A stretch of DNA of 64,000 nt from Lichtheimia corymbifera B2541 (lineage: Eukaryota > Mucoromycota > Mucoromycetes > Mucorales > Lichtheimiaceae), in NCBI GenBank assembly GCA_000697475.1, contig JNEU01001169.1:62001-126000 (forward strand), written 5' to 3'. The position numbers and the translations under genes are program-made. Each line of letters opens with the position of its first letter. Positions within the stretch are counted from its first letter, which is position 1. Shown here in pieces: positions 12,201-24,224 of this stretch. A model generated the notes under the pieces. That model was not told where the DNA came from. It ran no database searches and saw only the letters and a list, made by a program, of their open reading frames with translations.

Positions 12201-13622
12201 AGTCTTTCCAACAACTCCATTTCTTCTCTCAACAACATTGATGCCATAACGGCTGCTGCTGCTGCTTCATCCACCAATCTTGGCAATGCCAGCAGCAAAG
12301 GATACCCCATTACATTCAACTACCTTGGCCGCAGTGGTGCCAATCCAATCACCTTGTATGCTCCTACTCTTCTGGGTCGAAGGCAATGGGTCGACAAGAT
12401 TCAGGGACAACGACAAGCCCTTATGGAAAAGCAAAAGGTGTTCGACATTCGTACGATTGACGCGCGTTTCTTTAATGCATTCAATCGTGTTACATGTGCT
12501 GCATCGTATGGTGACACAGTGGTGCTTGGTAGTGATCAGGGTGTGTATATTAAGGAACCAACCCCTGTTGCATCGAGTGCGGCAACCATTGCTGCTGGTG
12601 GTAGCTATAACAACGCCAACGAGAATCTCCGTCGGTTGCTACCCATGGATAAGGTGTCGCAGATTGATGTGCTTGAGCCATCTGGTTTGATCCTTGTGCT
12701 AGCTGAAAAGGTGCTCTACACATACTCTCTCGAAAGTTTGCTTGCTGAAGATTCTGCCAAACGTGGTCGCAAGTTAAGTAGCCATGTGTCCTTTTTCAAG
12801 GTGGGCACCATTTTCCAAGATACCCCTTCCGAAAAGACATTGGTCTGCTATGTACGCCACAATACCATCCAATCCACCATCCGGGCCCTTGAGCCACACA
12901 TGAGCACAGACAAGAAAAAGTCCCGTAGCAAATTGGGTCGTCTTATGCGTGGTGCTAATGGTGCTGGTACCAGTGAAGGCCTCAAGATTTACAAGGATTT
13001 ATATCTACCTGGAGAAGCATCATCCATTCAATACTTTAAAAACATCATCTGTGTGGGCAGCCCCAAGGGATTCCAGATGGTCGACTTGTCATCAGCTGAA
13101 GTACAGAGTAAGAATACTTGCTGTTCATTGTTGAAAAGAAAAAAAGACATCTCATTGTCGGTGATGGTAATTATTAGGTGTATTGGATCCTGGAGATGAA
13201 AGCCATCATGCCATGCTACACAAGGAAAATCTCAAACCGATTTCCATGTTCCGACATCAAAATAGCTCCATCCTTCTTTGTTATAATGGTATGTGTTGTG
13301 CATGTTTCATTGTTGCTGTTGAGGCTAACATTTGATTGTAGAAATGGCATTCTACATTGACAAGAAAGGACGACGGCTGCGACCTGATTGGATGATTCGA
13401 TGGGAGGGTCAACCAACTGCATTTGCAGTGAGCTTCCCATACATTGTTGCCTTTGATCCCACGTTCATCGAGGTGCGACATATGGACACGGGTGACCTTG
13501 TCCAAGTGATTCCCGGCAAGAACGTAAGGTGTCTGAAACCAGATGCTATGGATACCATTTATTGTGCCATGGATGATCCTGTACTTGGATCTGAATTGGT
13601 GTTTGAATTGTCACGGTTGTAA
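9284..13622 (+). CDS. Rho1 guanine nucleotide exchange factor, Rom2-like (copy 1)
   Basis: Eleven exons: 9284-9920, 9983-10323, 10381-10767, 10833-10889, 10947-11090, 11153-11449, 11516-11800, 11885-12058, 12120-13107, 13178-13288 and 13342-13622, giving 1233 residues. The order matches Rom1/Rom2: disordered Ser-rich N-terminus, DEP domain (about 300-400), DH domain (about 485-680, with the TKPTTRLGRYNLLLREILKH helix), PH domain (about 720-870) and a C-terminal CNH domain (about 880-1220). The DH domain should load GTP on Rho1 at the plasma membrane, feeding cell-wall synthesis and Pkc1/MAPK signalling (family knowledge). It converges with a second Rom2-like gene 312 bases downstream; both have a 144-nt exon at the start of the DH domain, so they are probably paralogues. 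Confidence 0.9.
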
Positions 13623-13934
13623 AGACGTGTTGTTTATGTAACACTTTTTTTTTCATGCACATCACATTCCCCCCTCCTTTTCCCCATCACCATTTTTCAT
13701 TGTAATATCTTTCTTTATTCGCCCAAGCAATTATTATTATAAAAAAAACAACACCCCTCCACTCACTCTCATATACATCTCCATTTCATATAAAGAGAGA
13801 AACTTGACTAGTTTTCAAGATGGGTTTGCTATGCAAGCAGAAGCTGTGATATTTTATAATGCATGTGTGTGCGTGATATTAAAAAAGAGTAGAAGAATTA
13901 AATGGGAATGCTTGTATACATGCAATTGATGTGA
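13623..13934. other. Shared 3' region between the convergent RhoGEF genes
   Basis: AT-rich DNA of 312 bases with several AATAA-like and TATA-like stretches. It must hold both polyadenylation regions. No gene is seen. Confidence 0.5.
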
Positions 13935-16900
13935 TTAGAGTATAGGTTGAAATGTGGCAGCAAGTTGAAAGACGTATTGATAACCAGGTTTGAAAGGATG
14001 CCCCATGCAGCCATGAATCACCGGTGCCAGCATTCCAGATTGGGTAGTGAATTGAAGACAGCGCATATGTTCACCAGCAAGGATCTGTATTAATTGGCCC
14101 TGGGAATTGGGTGGTTAATAAAAGTTGTATATAAATAAGAACTACTACTACTTACAGTTTCAGCATGTCGCACTTCAATAAACCTTGTATCAAAAGCAAC
14201 AACGTATGGGTAGCAAAAGGCGATGGATTGAGGATTGCCCTCCCACTCGATCCACGAGTTCTTGACCAGGCCACCATGATTGTCGACAAGAAAAGCAAAC
14301 GTATCGTAACACAGCAGATAGCGCCCATTGCATCGGAACATACCAAGTGGGCGGATATTGTCGTCGTTACCGGCATTACTTTTAAAGATCGATGCAAAAT
14401 CAGGATGTGTCATGTCTGGCAGATTGCGGTTCATATTCAAGTGTTCAGGATCAATGATTTCGAAACCACGTGAGCACACCACCACCACACGCGCCTTTAG
14501 CAGATGGACATCTCTCGAATCAGCGCCAATATAGAATTCCTGGTTTGTGAGAAAAGGAATAAGTATGGATGATCAAGCTGGATATGTAACCTTTATATTT
14601 ACCTTGTAGATATGGAACCATGGTGGTGGTTGTTTGGAACCAAAGAGACCCGACTTTACAGTGAGGTATTTCAGGTTTTGCGGGCTGCGTAAATCACCAC
14701 ACACTGGCTCATAAGCTCGAAAATGACTATCCATTCCACGTTTCTTCATGGCCACCACAAGGGTACGATTGTTGCAAACACCAGCATGGAAATAGGAAAT
14801 GTGTTGGGCAATTTTCTGACTTGGACGCTGATTATTGTTGGATTGATTGGGTGGAGTAGCATTGGGATCCAGTCCTTGCAATGCATATGCATAAAGTGTT
14901 TTATCTAATGACACAGTAAGCATCAAGACCAGTATCCCGTGCAACATATGAACATACCTGCCAAAATAACCAAAATATGCTCGTGTTCCAGCACAGCCAT
15001 CTGAGTGATATCTGACAGCGACAAAACATGACGCATACTTGTCGTATCTCCTTCCATTCCCATCCATACACCCAAGTTGGTACCGATCGCAATCATACGA
15101 ATACCATTGGCGCCCTCTATAACATTCATCCGTTATTCTTACACTTCTTTGATATGGACATGTAGAAAAAAAGGAACCTACCAAACGGAATGGAACAAGT
15201 GACTTTGCCGTGATTGAACGCTTGATTATGTGCACCTGATCCCGCAAATGTAGTATCGCTCAGGGTTCGAATCTCAAATACTTGATTGTCAGGATATGCT
15301 TGCTCCAATGCTGCTTTTGCTTCGACCATTTTCTCTCTCCATGTCATTCGCACCTCTGAGCTCTCAGCAAACAAAAGATAATCACCACCGTGTCTACCGA
15401 GATGATGTATGAGCATTGGACTGCTGCTGCTATTGTTGCTATTGCTGACAAGTCCTCCTGTAGGTGAAGTGAGCCCTGTGGCGGTGGTGGTGGTTGAATG
15501 CTGCAATGTTGATGTTCCAGTAGATGAAAGTGTACTTGACATGGACCGTAAACCAATAGCAAAACCTTCTGTTGCTTCATGCACTTGTAAGAGTGGTAAA
15601 GGAATAGGCTTTTTGGACATGTGATATTCAACTTCTCCAGTGCTGCTGTTCTTTTTTGGCTTTGTCATGAGGAGCAAATGATCGAATAAAAAGACATGCA
15701 AATCAATGGTTTCTACACCCATGTGTGAACGACGTGTGAGAGGGCCTTCGTGCAAAAGTCGACGTGCAGGATTCAATAATTGCAATTGTTGATACAAGGG
15801 CTCTTCACCAGGTTTGTATCGGATGGCATCATTGATTTGATGTAACCGAAGCACCTTTTTAGTCTCCTCTGTCTTTTGATCCATGCAGCTCGCCACCTCT
15901 CGCAACATATCGCAGCATGATGTTAGGAATGCCTTGTCTGGATGATCATCAGCCGTCTTTTTCAGAATGGCACCCATCAACAAGGGATATCGCTGTAGAC
16001 GTGTTACTGGCAGAATCAAGAAATGTCGGAATGGCAATTTGCGGCATTCGGCTTGCTTTTCAGTATCATGGACAAAGTTGGCAAACAGCATGTTGCGTTG
16101 TGCTTCCTTTTTGACAGCGTATTCAGCGAGCACCACATGTGGACCATATTGTTCATAGGCAGCCATAAATCGAGGGAGATACATTTGGAAAATGTCACCC
16201 ACTTGATCCACAAAACCACCCATCGATCCAGCAATACAAGCATTTTGTCGGTCTCGTAGATCGCGGCATAAGTCTCGGTGGATATCAAGGATCTCCTTGT
16301 AGTTATTGAATACATGTTCACAAAACTCATCTCGTCGCTCTGGTTCCAAGCATTGTGCTGTCAGCAGTGGTGTAGCAAAAAGCTATTGATCATACCTCAT
16401 TTTAGTACACATCCTTCCCTCCCCTATCTCGTCCATGCTTACCTCTTCAAGAAGATTCAAATCGCGTACATAGTCCTCTTCGGTGTAAATGATTTCATGA
16501 ATAGCTTCTTGGCGCTTGATCTCTGACTCGGGTGTGTTTTGCAATATCTCTCGAGGCATATTGGCTGACCATGCTCGCGAAAAACTCTAGATATCCATGT
16601 TTAACTCCATGTTGCATGTTTCCTATTCTGATTATAAGCTTACCGTATCATGCGAAGAAGTCACTGATTTGAGGGATGTTTGTCGTCCAAGCTTGGCTCT
16701 TCGTTCACCCTATGATATAGCCCAAATGAGTATATTGGCATTCACAACGATTCCCTCAGTCAACGTTTTTACCTGTGCATTCTCATCATCATCTTCATCA
16801 TCGTCTAGTCGATTGGGACAACATGGTGCATAACAACCACCTTGGCCTGGTAAACAAAACTGGGTATAGCAGCTGGTCAATGGCGTAAGCACACTCTGCG

Positions 16901-18132
16901 GTAGGATTCTGGTATCGATCGTGTCATCAATAAGAGTATATATCTCGTTGGCTGATTCATAGAGCGTGTTGCGTTTGAGTGACTTTTCTGAATATGAGAT
17001 AGGACCCACGAGTGGAGGAGATGTACGCATAAATGCTCGTGCCACTTGTAATGCTGTTCCTGTTGGGACACCCGCTGGAAGAATGGATTCAATGATTTGC
17101 TATATAGAGTCATGTGAGCAGTCGTTTATCTTCCTATACAGATGCATATACTTACCACAGCCTCTTCACCAGTAAAGCTCAGTGGATACTCGGCAGTACA
17201 AAACATACGGCGATGCTCATTTAGCTGTCGTATTTCAATGATGAATTTTTCACCGAGCTCGGAAAGACGATAATGTTCAGGAAATGATAATGAAGGAATG
17301 ACAGTATTGGTAACAATGGATGCAGAAGACAAAGGTGGTTGAGTAAAAGTGGCGGATGTAGCTGAGGATGGGACTGCAGCACCGGTGGGAGATGTCGGTA
17401 AAGAACGTTGATGTTGCTGTTGTTGTTGTTGTTGATGGGTTAATGAACTTGTACGAGGCATAAGAAATGGAGCGGTAGGTGAATCCAATCCCTTTGATTG
17501 AGATGCAGCAGCTGCAGCAGATGATGGTGATGATGATGATGGCGCGGGTGAAATGCCGAGAAGAGAAGGAGACACGGGTGGTGATAAGAGATTGTCTTTT
17601 TTTGCTGTTGTTGGCATGAGTTGTGATAAGGGTTTTTCATCTTCATCATCGCTACTACTACTGCTATCAGTTGCTTGTTCTTCTTGATGCTCCTTTGATT
17701 GTTGCTCCTCCTCTTGTTCGGATGATGGCGTTGTTGTTGGAGCTGGCTCTTCTTTGTCCCTGAATTGGCTAAACGGCCGCTTGTAATTTTCAAGTAGAGG
17801 CGAATACCCCGAATAAGATGAATCTTCATCCGGGCATAACGAGTCCCGGCTGTCGTTTATATTGCTAGCAAGTGTTGAGACTTGTTGCTAAATAAAAACA
17901 CGCGTATTGTACAAGGTTAGATATAAATCTACCTTTAAGCACAGATATCATTGTTTACCCGTTGCAGTTGCTGTCCTCGGGTCGCGAAATGGCGCGCTTG
18001 AATAGCTGACATGGCTTCATCTCCTCCAAGCTCGTTAATGAAAGCGTCCAAGTCATTATAAAGGGCCTCGAGGGCAGGGGGTTGGTTAAGAGAATCGCTA
18101 TTACTGGAATCTGATGACTGATGCTGCGCCAT
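13935..18132 (-). CDS. Rho1 guanine nucleotide exchange factor, Rom2-like (copy 2)
   Basis: Ten exons in gene order: 17959-18132, 17156-17887, 16773-17099, 16644-16709, 16443-16586, 15182-16382, 14958-15116, 14603-14904, 14156-14539 and 13935-14099, giving 1217 residues. A long low-complexity N-terminus (polyQ, polyS, acidic runs) leads to a DEP domain (about 265-350), a DH domain (about 445-645, with LPVTRLQRYPLLMGAILKKT), a PH domain (about 670-830) and a CNH domain (about 845-1200). The role is Rho1 activation, as for its convergent neighbour. Most of the DH and PH domains sit in one 1201-nt exon here but are spread over several exons in copy 1, so one copy lost or gained introns after duplication. 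The two proteins differ enough that the duplication is not recent. Confidence 0.9.
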
Positions 18133-18649
18133 GACGAGAGTGGTTCATTTGACGGGAAAAGAAAAAGAGAAAACGAGCGTAGTGGAAACAAGGAGGAGGG
18201 GGAGGTGGAAAAGAGAGGATAATGTAAGAGTGAATGTGTCTCTTACTTTCAAGCATTTGTGTAACTGACCTTTTTTTGGGCATCATGATTGTGCCACACA
18301 CATCACATACAACCACATAGCACACACGCTTGGCAACCAATTACTGTCAAATCACACTATGAAGCCCTTCTTTGTTCGAAATAGGAGCTATTAGATATTC
18401 GATATGCTGTCATTACAAAATTAAACTCCCCACATCTCCTGAAATTGTAATACATCTTGACAACCTTTCAATGGCTGCTGCCGTTGAATGTTGCACAATG
18501 CCCATTTCCTTCTCATAACGATAACGCAAAAGATAATGATGGTCCAAAGGACTACTTTGCTGCTGTGTAACACCCCATAGATCAATATTTCCTATGCTTC
18601 TCAGAAATCTCCAAGGATCAAAAATGATCAAAGTTGTGTCGGCGAGGGT
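18133..18649. other. Intergenic region upstream of RhoGEF copy 2
   Basis: Promoter side of the minus-strand RhoGEF. A pyrimidine-rich leader on the gene strand is visible just upstream of its ATG. No gene is seen before the repeat copy begins near 18.65 kb. Confidence 0.4.
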
Positions 18650-20103
18650 GGATCAAATCGGGAGCACGAGATTACATAGCGTTCATTTAATGACAATGAA
18701 GAATGAGTCAAGGTTATGTAACAGCATCATCACCCTCAATTATCTGGTATATATAAGTCGCCGCTGCCTTTCGTCTACCGTCAGCGTATAAACTAGGAGG
18801 CTTGAGCGAATGTAATAATGTGACAAACGAGCAAAAAGGTAATCGGGTACAAGGATATCATGATTGCTGCGTGCATTGACTCGAGTATCCAATATCACTT
18901 ATGGCTGTAAACCGCCTTTCACCAAAGTTACAAGCCCTCTCATCTACAATACGATACCAATCCATTGTCATCCTCAGTGGTATCCATGTGACATGATCCC
19001 ATACTTTCTGCTAATGATCTCCCAAGTAACCGCTGCATTTGTTGGTAATAAGAACCCCTGTCATCGCTGCTGATATGCTTCTTTTCTATCCCTCTTTACC
19101 AAGCAGGTCAATAATGCATGCATTGTTTGATGGATGATATGGCACCATCCAAACTAAATGAGCCAAGGGATCCAGCTCGAACAGTATATCCAATTCCTTC
19201 CACCCCATATACTAAAGCAATATTCAGATCCATATCCATAGAAAATCGAGTATATTGAAAGCAAGTTGCCACACGTAAATAAAGCTGCTTCTATATAATG
19301 ACTATCTGTTGTCACATAAAAAGGGCTGTAAGGCATGTTGCTGCAAGTAACTCGAGACAATGGAATAAAGGCCTTGCTGGTAGCTCCTTGCTGTGATACA
19401 GTGTCGATTTGATGTCGTCGAGGCTGAACCAACACGATCACTCTGCATATGTTGTTGAGATTATGATTGTGGTCCTCGTTGTCTAAAGCAGCCCTTCCTC
19501 CGATGTATAGGCACGTTATGCCACTCCACGCATAGCTGACATTTGGCGTTGTTGTGTGCTTCTTGCAGTAAACGTAACAATGGTGTTCTTCTCCATAATG
19601 CAATCGCTCCAACACGTGTTGGTACTTGGATCCAATAGGATGTAGAGGTGTTTCTTGGAGCACTTGAATCAAACAATCAACGAGGAGGACGGTATGCACT
19701 TCATAATACCACAAAGGATCAATCAGCGAATAGAGTCAATATCAGATAGACTACAATAGATACCTGTCAAAAGACATGAACGAATTATTAATATACGATG
19801 CTTGTATGCGCATGGGTGCTGCTTTGATGAATGCTGTTACGATTGGTCGTGGTAGAGGAGTGTACAAGAGAACGTGCAGTGTCAAGGAACGCGGGTGATG
19901 TAGTTTGGTGCACACGCCATGGACTCGTCATTCAGTCCAAGGCAATCGGATCAAGACAGTTGTAGGATTGACATGATGGGTTGAAGTCGTTCGCAGGTGG
20001 TGGTTATACTTGAATGGGGCAACAGTTGGGAATGGGAGGAGGAAGAGGGAAGAAGCTACAAGTGGAAGAGGTGGAAATTATTTAGATCAGACACCATCCC
20101 ACA
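18650..20103 (-). repeat. Composite repeat, copy A (body), most decayed copy
   Basis: By eye this stretch aligns with 30.05-31.5 kb in the same orientation and with 27.84-28.87 kb inverted. Shared blocks include the run around 19835-19860 that recurs at 31207-31230, and the stretch at 19945-20090 that recurs at 31330-31470. Reading the decayed frame on the minus strand gives stops in many places. It ends exactly where the poly(A) tract of the LINE begins, so the LINE inserted into it. The matching sub-repeat section of this copy resumes beyond the LINE at about 26.84 kb. Confidence 0.7.
19154..19714 (-). pseudogene. Residual open frame of the repeat-encoded protein in copy A
   Basis: The 186-codon frame contains PLSRVTCSN followed by TTDSHYIEAALFTCGNL. 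Similar words occur in copy B (28.24-28.33 kb) and copy C (31.03-31.08 kb). Agreement is in patches and the rest has diverged, so this is probably the relic of a once coding segment. I do not recognise the family. Confidence 0.35.
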
Positions 20104-20125
20104 TTTTTTTTTTTTGTAGAATGTG

Positions 20126-20131
20126 TTTATT
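20126..20131 (-). terminator. Polyadenylation signal AATAAA of the LINE
   Basis: AATAAA on the minus strand, 10 bases before the genomic poly(A) tract at 20104-20115. This is the expected spacing for the mRNA end that was reverse-transcribed. Confidence 0.6.
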
Positions 20132-20207
20132 AGCGCCTTTGATATGTGACGCTGAATGAAAACATAAGCAAGGAAGGAGTGGATGTATTGCTATAGTGTG
20201 GGGAAAA

Positions 20208-23189
20208 CTAAGCTTGGTGTTGTTCTTGTTCAATGCGGAGGATCTGTTGGATGGCTGTATTGGCAATGGCTTGTGGGTTGAAAGACTGATCATCGAAAAT
20301 AAAACGCCAATGAGCGTTCCATATGGCAAGAATGCCACATGCAATGACAATACTGCCGTGGATCTTGGTGTTGGGGAGAGTCTTCGGTGGTCGTGTGGTC
20401 AACGTGGACACGTGCTCCCATTGTAGTGCAGATGGAGTGACGAAAAAACGTGCAGCTATAATAGACCATGCTTGTTGCACCGAGGGGCATGAAAAGAGGA
20501 AGTGTTGATCGGTTTCAACCATCGTAGCATTTTGATCAGAGGAGGTTTCACAAATAAGACAGGCGTTTGATTCACACGTGGTAGGAATGATACGGTGCAA
20601 TCGTTCGCGACATGAAAGACGATGATGAAGTAATCTCCAAATGACTGTGGTTGCTTGATGGGGGATGGCCAAATTCCAAAATCGGTGCCATGCTCCTTTA
20701 GACTCCTTTGGATAAGATGTTGGAAGGTCATGAAGAGCGGGCAAAAGACTGTAACGAAAATCTTTACGCTTAAAGGATTCAATAACCAAGCCCGATTTGG
20801 TGGTTGGAGCGATGAGGCGGTGATAGTCGGATTGGATGTCAAGGGGAACGGGGTTAGGGGGAAGGGAATCAAGAAGATTTTTCATAAACGGTTTGATACG
20901 CCATTTGCCGTCATTGGCAGTAGCTCGGTGGTACCGTGCTACGTTGTAAGTGTGAATTCTACGTTCTCGAGGATTGCGTGCACGTAACTTGGAGACCCTG
21001 GTGGACAAAATGAATGCATCACGGACCAAATGAGAGCGCCAGGTTGGGGTAGGTGCATCTTCAACACAGCCAGCGTATGTGCAAGTATGTATGAGCGGGA
21101 AATCAAGCACAGTGTGGTGTGTCACCTGTTGCCAATTGACTTGAAGTTGCAGCATGTCACATGCTTGAAACAATGTCTTGAAATGGCCAAGCTCAGTTAG
21201 CTTGGTGACACGGCGTTCGGGGAAAAGAATAGGGACAATGGGAGAAAGGGTGGTACAAAACTTTTGAATACAAAAACGGAGGTAGGGGATAACAAGGGAA
21301 TTGGAATCGGCATGGTGTTGAGAGAGTAAAGGGAGGATCCATCGCAGTTGAAGAGAGAGTAAATGATGTGTAGGGTGAAGGACACCAAGACCGCCTTCTT
21401 TCTTTGGACGAGTGCACGTATCAAAGCTGACTTTCGGAATGGTGCTGCCTTGAAGGAAACGACCAATAATAGATTGTATAGAACCAAGGTATTGTTGTGT
21501 AAGAGGGATAATGCGAAGACAATACCATATTCTGCTGAGCAATAAAGCATTTGCCACTAATGCTTTTCCTCGTATTGAGAGACGACGCTGTGAGAGGATA
21601 TCAGCGTATTTGCGAAGCTTGTCCAACTGTAGCTGAAGGAATGTATCCAATTGGGATCGAGTGCTAGTGAGGGGAAAACCAAGATAGATAGCTGCATCAG
21701 CTGCCGCACTATCGTGCCATTGATGAAAATCTTGTTCAGAAAATCGTTGGCGCCATTCCGGAGAGACTTTGCCATTGAGTGCAACTGCCATAGATTTTTG
21801 GTGATTCAGTTTGGCGTTGGAGGCTTGACAATAGCGATGGATGATCATCATGATGTGTTGGATTTCAGCAGGTTCAGAGACAAAAATAAGAACATCGTCA
21901 GCGTAGGCAAGTGTTTTCAAAGGAGGAGGGGTGGGTCCAAGATAAGACGAAGCAAGTGGAGAATTGGGGATAGCAAAATCAAAACCACGTAGTTGGGTCG
22001 ATGATAAAAGAGAACGGAGCAAGGGTTCAAGAGCCAAATTGAAAAGGAGTGGGGAGAGGGGATCACCTTGTCTCAAACCTCTTTGTTGGTGACATGGCTT
22101 AGATATATATCCATTGATGTTAATAGAGAGCTGTGTGTTGAAGAACAAATGTGATATGCTGTCGATGCACGATGCTGGGAAACCAAACTTGTGTAAAACC
22201 GCTTGTAAGTATTGTGGGTGCACCCTGTCGTACGCCTTTTCTTGGTCTAGAAGTAAGGCAGCACCTGGAACCTTGTATTTCTGAGCTATAGACATTGCCA
22301 ATCGTGCCAATAGCCCATTGTCTCCAATAAATCGCTCATGAAGGAACCCGGTTTGGTAACGATTAATCATCTTATCCATGAGAGGCGCTACTCTTGCAGT
22401 GAGCATGCGTGTAAATACTTTGGCATCAGTACAAATGAGCGAGATAGGGCGCCAGTTACGCAGTGATGTACGATCACCCTTTTTCGGTAACAATACCACA
22501 ACAGATTTTCGCCATGACTCGGGTGTACGTTGCTTAGTGAGAGCGTCATTGAAAACTTGTTTCATGAGTGAGCTGGTACGATTGTGTGTATAGAGGAAGC
22601 GCAATAGTTCGTAAGGGAATCCATCAACACCAGGGCTGCTGTTATGGGGACTTCGAGTGAGACCTTTAAAGATCTCTTCATCAGTCCAAGATTCCAGAAG
22701 GCAGGTACGATCATGATCATCCAAGCAACTCTCGGGAGGGATAGCTGACAAAGTCTCCTGCATAGCATCAAGATCAATGTTTTCTGCTTGGTAGAGGCGA
22801 CTGTAAAATTCATGTGCACATTGAGCCATCTCATCAGGTGATGTATGTAAAAACCCATCATCGCTGCTCAATGCGTGTATATATTGCTTGGTCCGGCGCT
22901 CTTTAAGGCATTTAAAAAAGTATGCATTGGAACGTTCACCTTTTTCCCGCCAGCGATTACCAGCGCGCAACGCTAGGATATCAGCATCGGATTCTTGTAT
23001 TTGAGCTATGGATGCACGTAATTGTTGGATGCGTGTTTGCATGTCGGCAGAGTCGTGGAGAGCATTGTTATGTAAACATTGCCGATATTCACTTTGTAAG
23101 TGCTGTAGTTGCCGATGTTTGCGTGATGCCACCTTGCGTGAGAGTACCTGACAAAAGGCTTTCAAATGGCTCTTCAACCAATCCCATTG
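20208..23189 (-). CDS. LINE ORF2, reverse transcriptase part (3' portion)
   Basis: An uninterrupted frame of just under 1000 codons. The RT domain carries the expected motifs: LPKKGD...NWRPISL, the AYDRVHPQYLQAV block, QQRGLRQGDPLSPLLFN, and the catalytic LAYADD (two metal-binding Asp). Near the C-terminus a cysteine/histidine cluster (CLICET ... HFLFSCP) matches the zf-RVT domain common in LINEs. It copies LINE RNA at the nicked target (target-primed reverse transcription). The frame has no start of its own; it continues the endonuclease frame across the Merlin insertion. The 9-bp target duplication encodes Gln-Trp-Asp in the same frame on both sides. Confidence 0.9.
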   Translation of the reverse strand, partial: QWDWLKSHLKAFCQVLSRKVASRKHRQLQHLQSEYRQCLHNNALHDSADMQTRIQQLRASIAQIQESDADILALRAGNRWREKGERSNAYFFKCLKERRTKQYIHALSSDDGFLHTSPDEMAQCAHEFYSRLYQAENIDLDAMQETLSAIPPESCLDDHDRTCLLESWTDEEIFKGLTRSPHNSSPGVDGFPYELLRFLYTHNRTSSLMKQVFNDALTKQRTPESWRKSVVVLLPKKGDRTSLRNWRPISLICTDAKVFTRMLTARVAPLMDKMINRYQTGFLHERFIGDNGLLARLAMSIAQKYKVPGAALLLDQEKAYDRVHPQYLQAVLHKFGFPASCIDSISHLFFNTQLSININGYISKPCHQQRGLRQGDPLSPLLFNLALEPLLRSLLSSTQLRGFDFAIPNSPLASSYLGPTPPPLKTLAYADDVLIFVSEPAEIQHIMMIIHRYCQASNAKLNHQKSMAVALNGKVSPEWRQRFSEQDFHQWHDSAAADAAIYLGFPLTSTRSQLDTFLQLQLDKLRKYADILSQRRLSIRGKALVANALLLSRIWYCLRIIPLTQQYLGSIQSIIGRFLQGSTIPKVSFDTCTRPKKEGGLGVLHPTHHLLSLQLRWILPLLSQHHADSNSLVIPYLRFCIQKFCTTLSPIVPILFPERRVTKLTELGHFKTLFQACDMLQLQVNWQQVTHHTVLDFPLIHTCTYAGCVEDAPTPTWRSHLVRDAFILSTRVSKLRARNPRERRIHTYNVARYHRATANDGKWRIKPFMKNLLDSLPPNPVPLDIQSDYHRLIAPTTKSGLVIESFKRKDFRYSLLPALHDLPTSYPKESKGAWHRFWNLAIPHQATTVIWRLLHHRLSCRERLHRIIPTTCESNACLICETSSDQNATMVETDQHFLFSCPSVQQAWSIIAARFFVTPSALQWEHVSTLTTRPPKTLPNTKIHGSIVIACGILAIWNAHWRFIFDDQSFNPQAIANTAIQQILRIEQEQHQA
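23181..23189. repeat. Target-site duplication, left copy (ATCCCATTG)
   Basis: Identical to 24769-24777 on the other side of the AT-rich element. Nine bases is the length expected for Merlin elements. Confidence 0.85.
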
Positions 23190-23286
23190 GGAGGTATCCC
23201 AAAATCATGTACAGAAAAAATTTCAAACTCAATTACTCTATAGATAAAAATTGAATTTTTTTTTCTAATAAAAAATGTGATCATAA

Positions 23287-24165
23287 ATGTTTACCGAACC
23301 TTATATAAATTTAAAGAAAATATTCGATAACGAAGAAAATGCATTATTATATTTAATTGAGAATAATTATATTAATAAATTTGAAACATGTAGGATATGC
23401 GATTCGAAAACAAAGTTATATACAAATATAAAAGTTTATAAATGTAAAAATTATAAATGTAGAAAATCGTATTCACCGTTATCTGGTACTATATTTTCAA
23501 AAATGAAATTACCATTAAATATACAATTACATTTATTAAGTTATTATATTTTAAAAATGCCTCCAAGTAGTATTGCAGCAACATTAAACATTTCAAGGAA
23601 TACAGTAACTTCATATAACAGATTATTTAGAAAATATTTAAAAGATAAAATTAAATTTAATAGAAATTTTAAGATTGGTGGTAGGAATACAATTGTTGAG
23701 ATAGATGAAAGTAAAATAGCTAAAAGAAAAAATAATAGAGGTCACAAAGTAGAAGGGGCATGGGTAATAGGTGGCGTAGAAAGAAGTAGATTAAAAAATA
23801 AAATAAAAAATGAAAATAAGAAAGTATTTTTTGTACCAATTGAATGTAGAAATAAAGCTAACATTGACCAAATAATAAATAAATATGTTAAAAAAGGAAC
23901 AATGATATATACAGATTGTTGGAAAGGATATAATAATATAAAAAATATTGGATATAAGCATAAAACTGTTAATCATAAAAAACATTTTAAGGATCCTATT
24001 ACAGGTGTACACACAAATACAATAGAAGGTACATGGTCATCATTAAAACAAAGTATAACACCAAGATGTAGAACAAAAAAAGATTTAATATTATATTTAA
24101 ATGATTATCAGTGGAGAAAGAAGAATAGACAATATAATTTATGGAAAAAGTTTTTAAAAGATTAA
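23287..24165 (+). CDS. Merlin-type (IS1595/ISXO2 family) DDE transposase
   Basis: A 292-residue uninterrupted frame. The N-terminus has a zinc ribbon (CRIC...CKNYKCRKSY, about residues 36-60), then a helix-turn-helix-like region (SSIAATLNISRNTVTSYNR). The catalytic core shows the family triad: Asp in VEIDESK, Asp in YTDCWKGY, and Glu in HTNTIEGTWSSLK. It should bind the terminal inverted repeats and cut and join the element. Codons use A or T at nearly every third position, unlike host genes. Length is normal for the family and no disabling change is seen, so it may be active. Confidence 0.92.
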   Translation: MFTEPYINLKKIFDNEENALLYLIENNYINKFETCRICDSKTKLYTNIKVYKCKNYKCRKSYSPLSGTIFSKMKLPLNIQLHLLSYYILKMPPSSIAATLNISRNTVTSYNRLFRKYLKDKIKFNRNFKIGGRNTIVEIDESKIAKRKNNRGHKVEGAWVIGGVERSRLKNKIKNENKKVFFVPIECRNKANIDQIINKYVKKGTMIYTDCWKGYNNIKNIGYKHKTVNHKKHFKDPITGVHTNTIEGTWSSLKQSITPRCRTKKDLILYLNDYQWRKKNRQYNLWKKFLKD

Positions 24166-24224
24166 ATTGATAAAAATTGAATTTATACAATATAATGTAA
24201 AATATTACATAATAAGATAATAAG

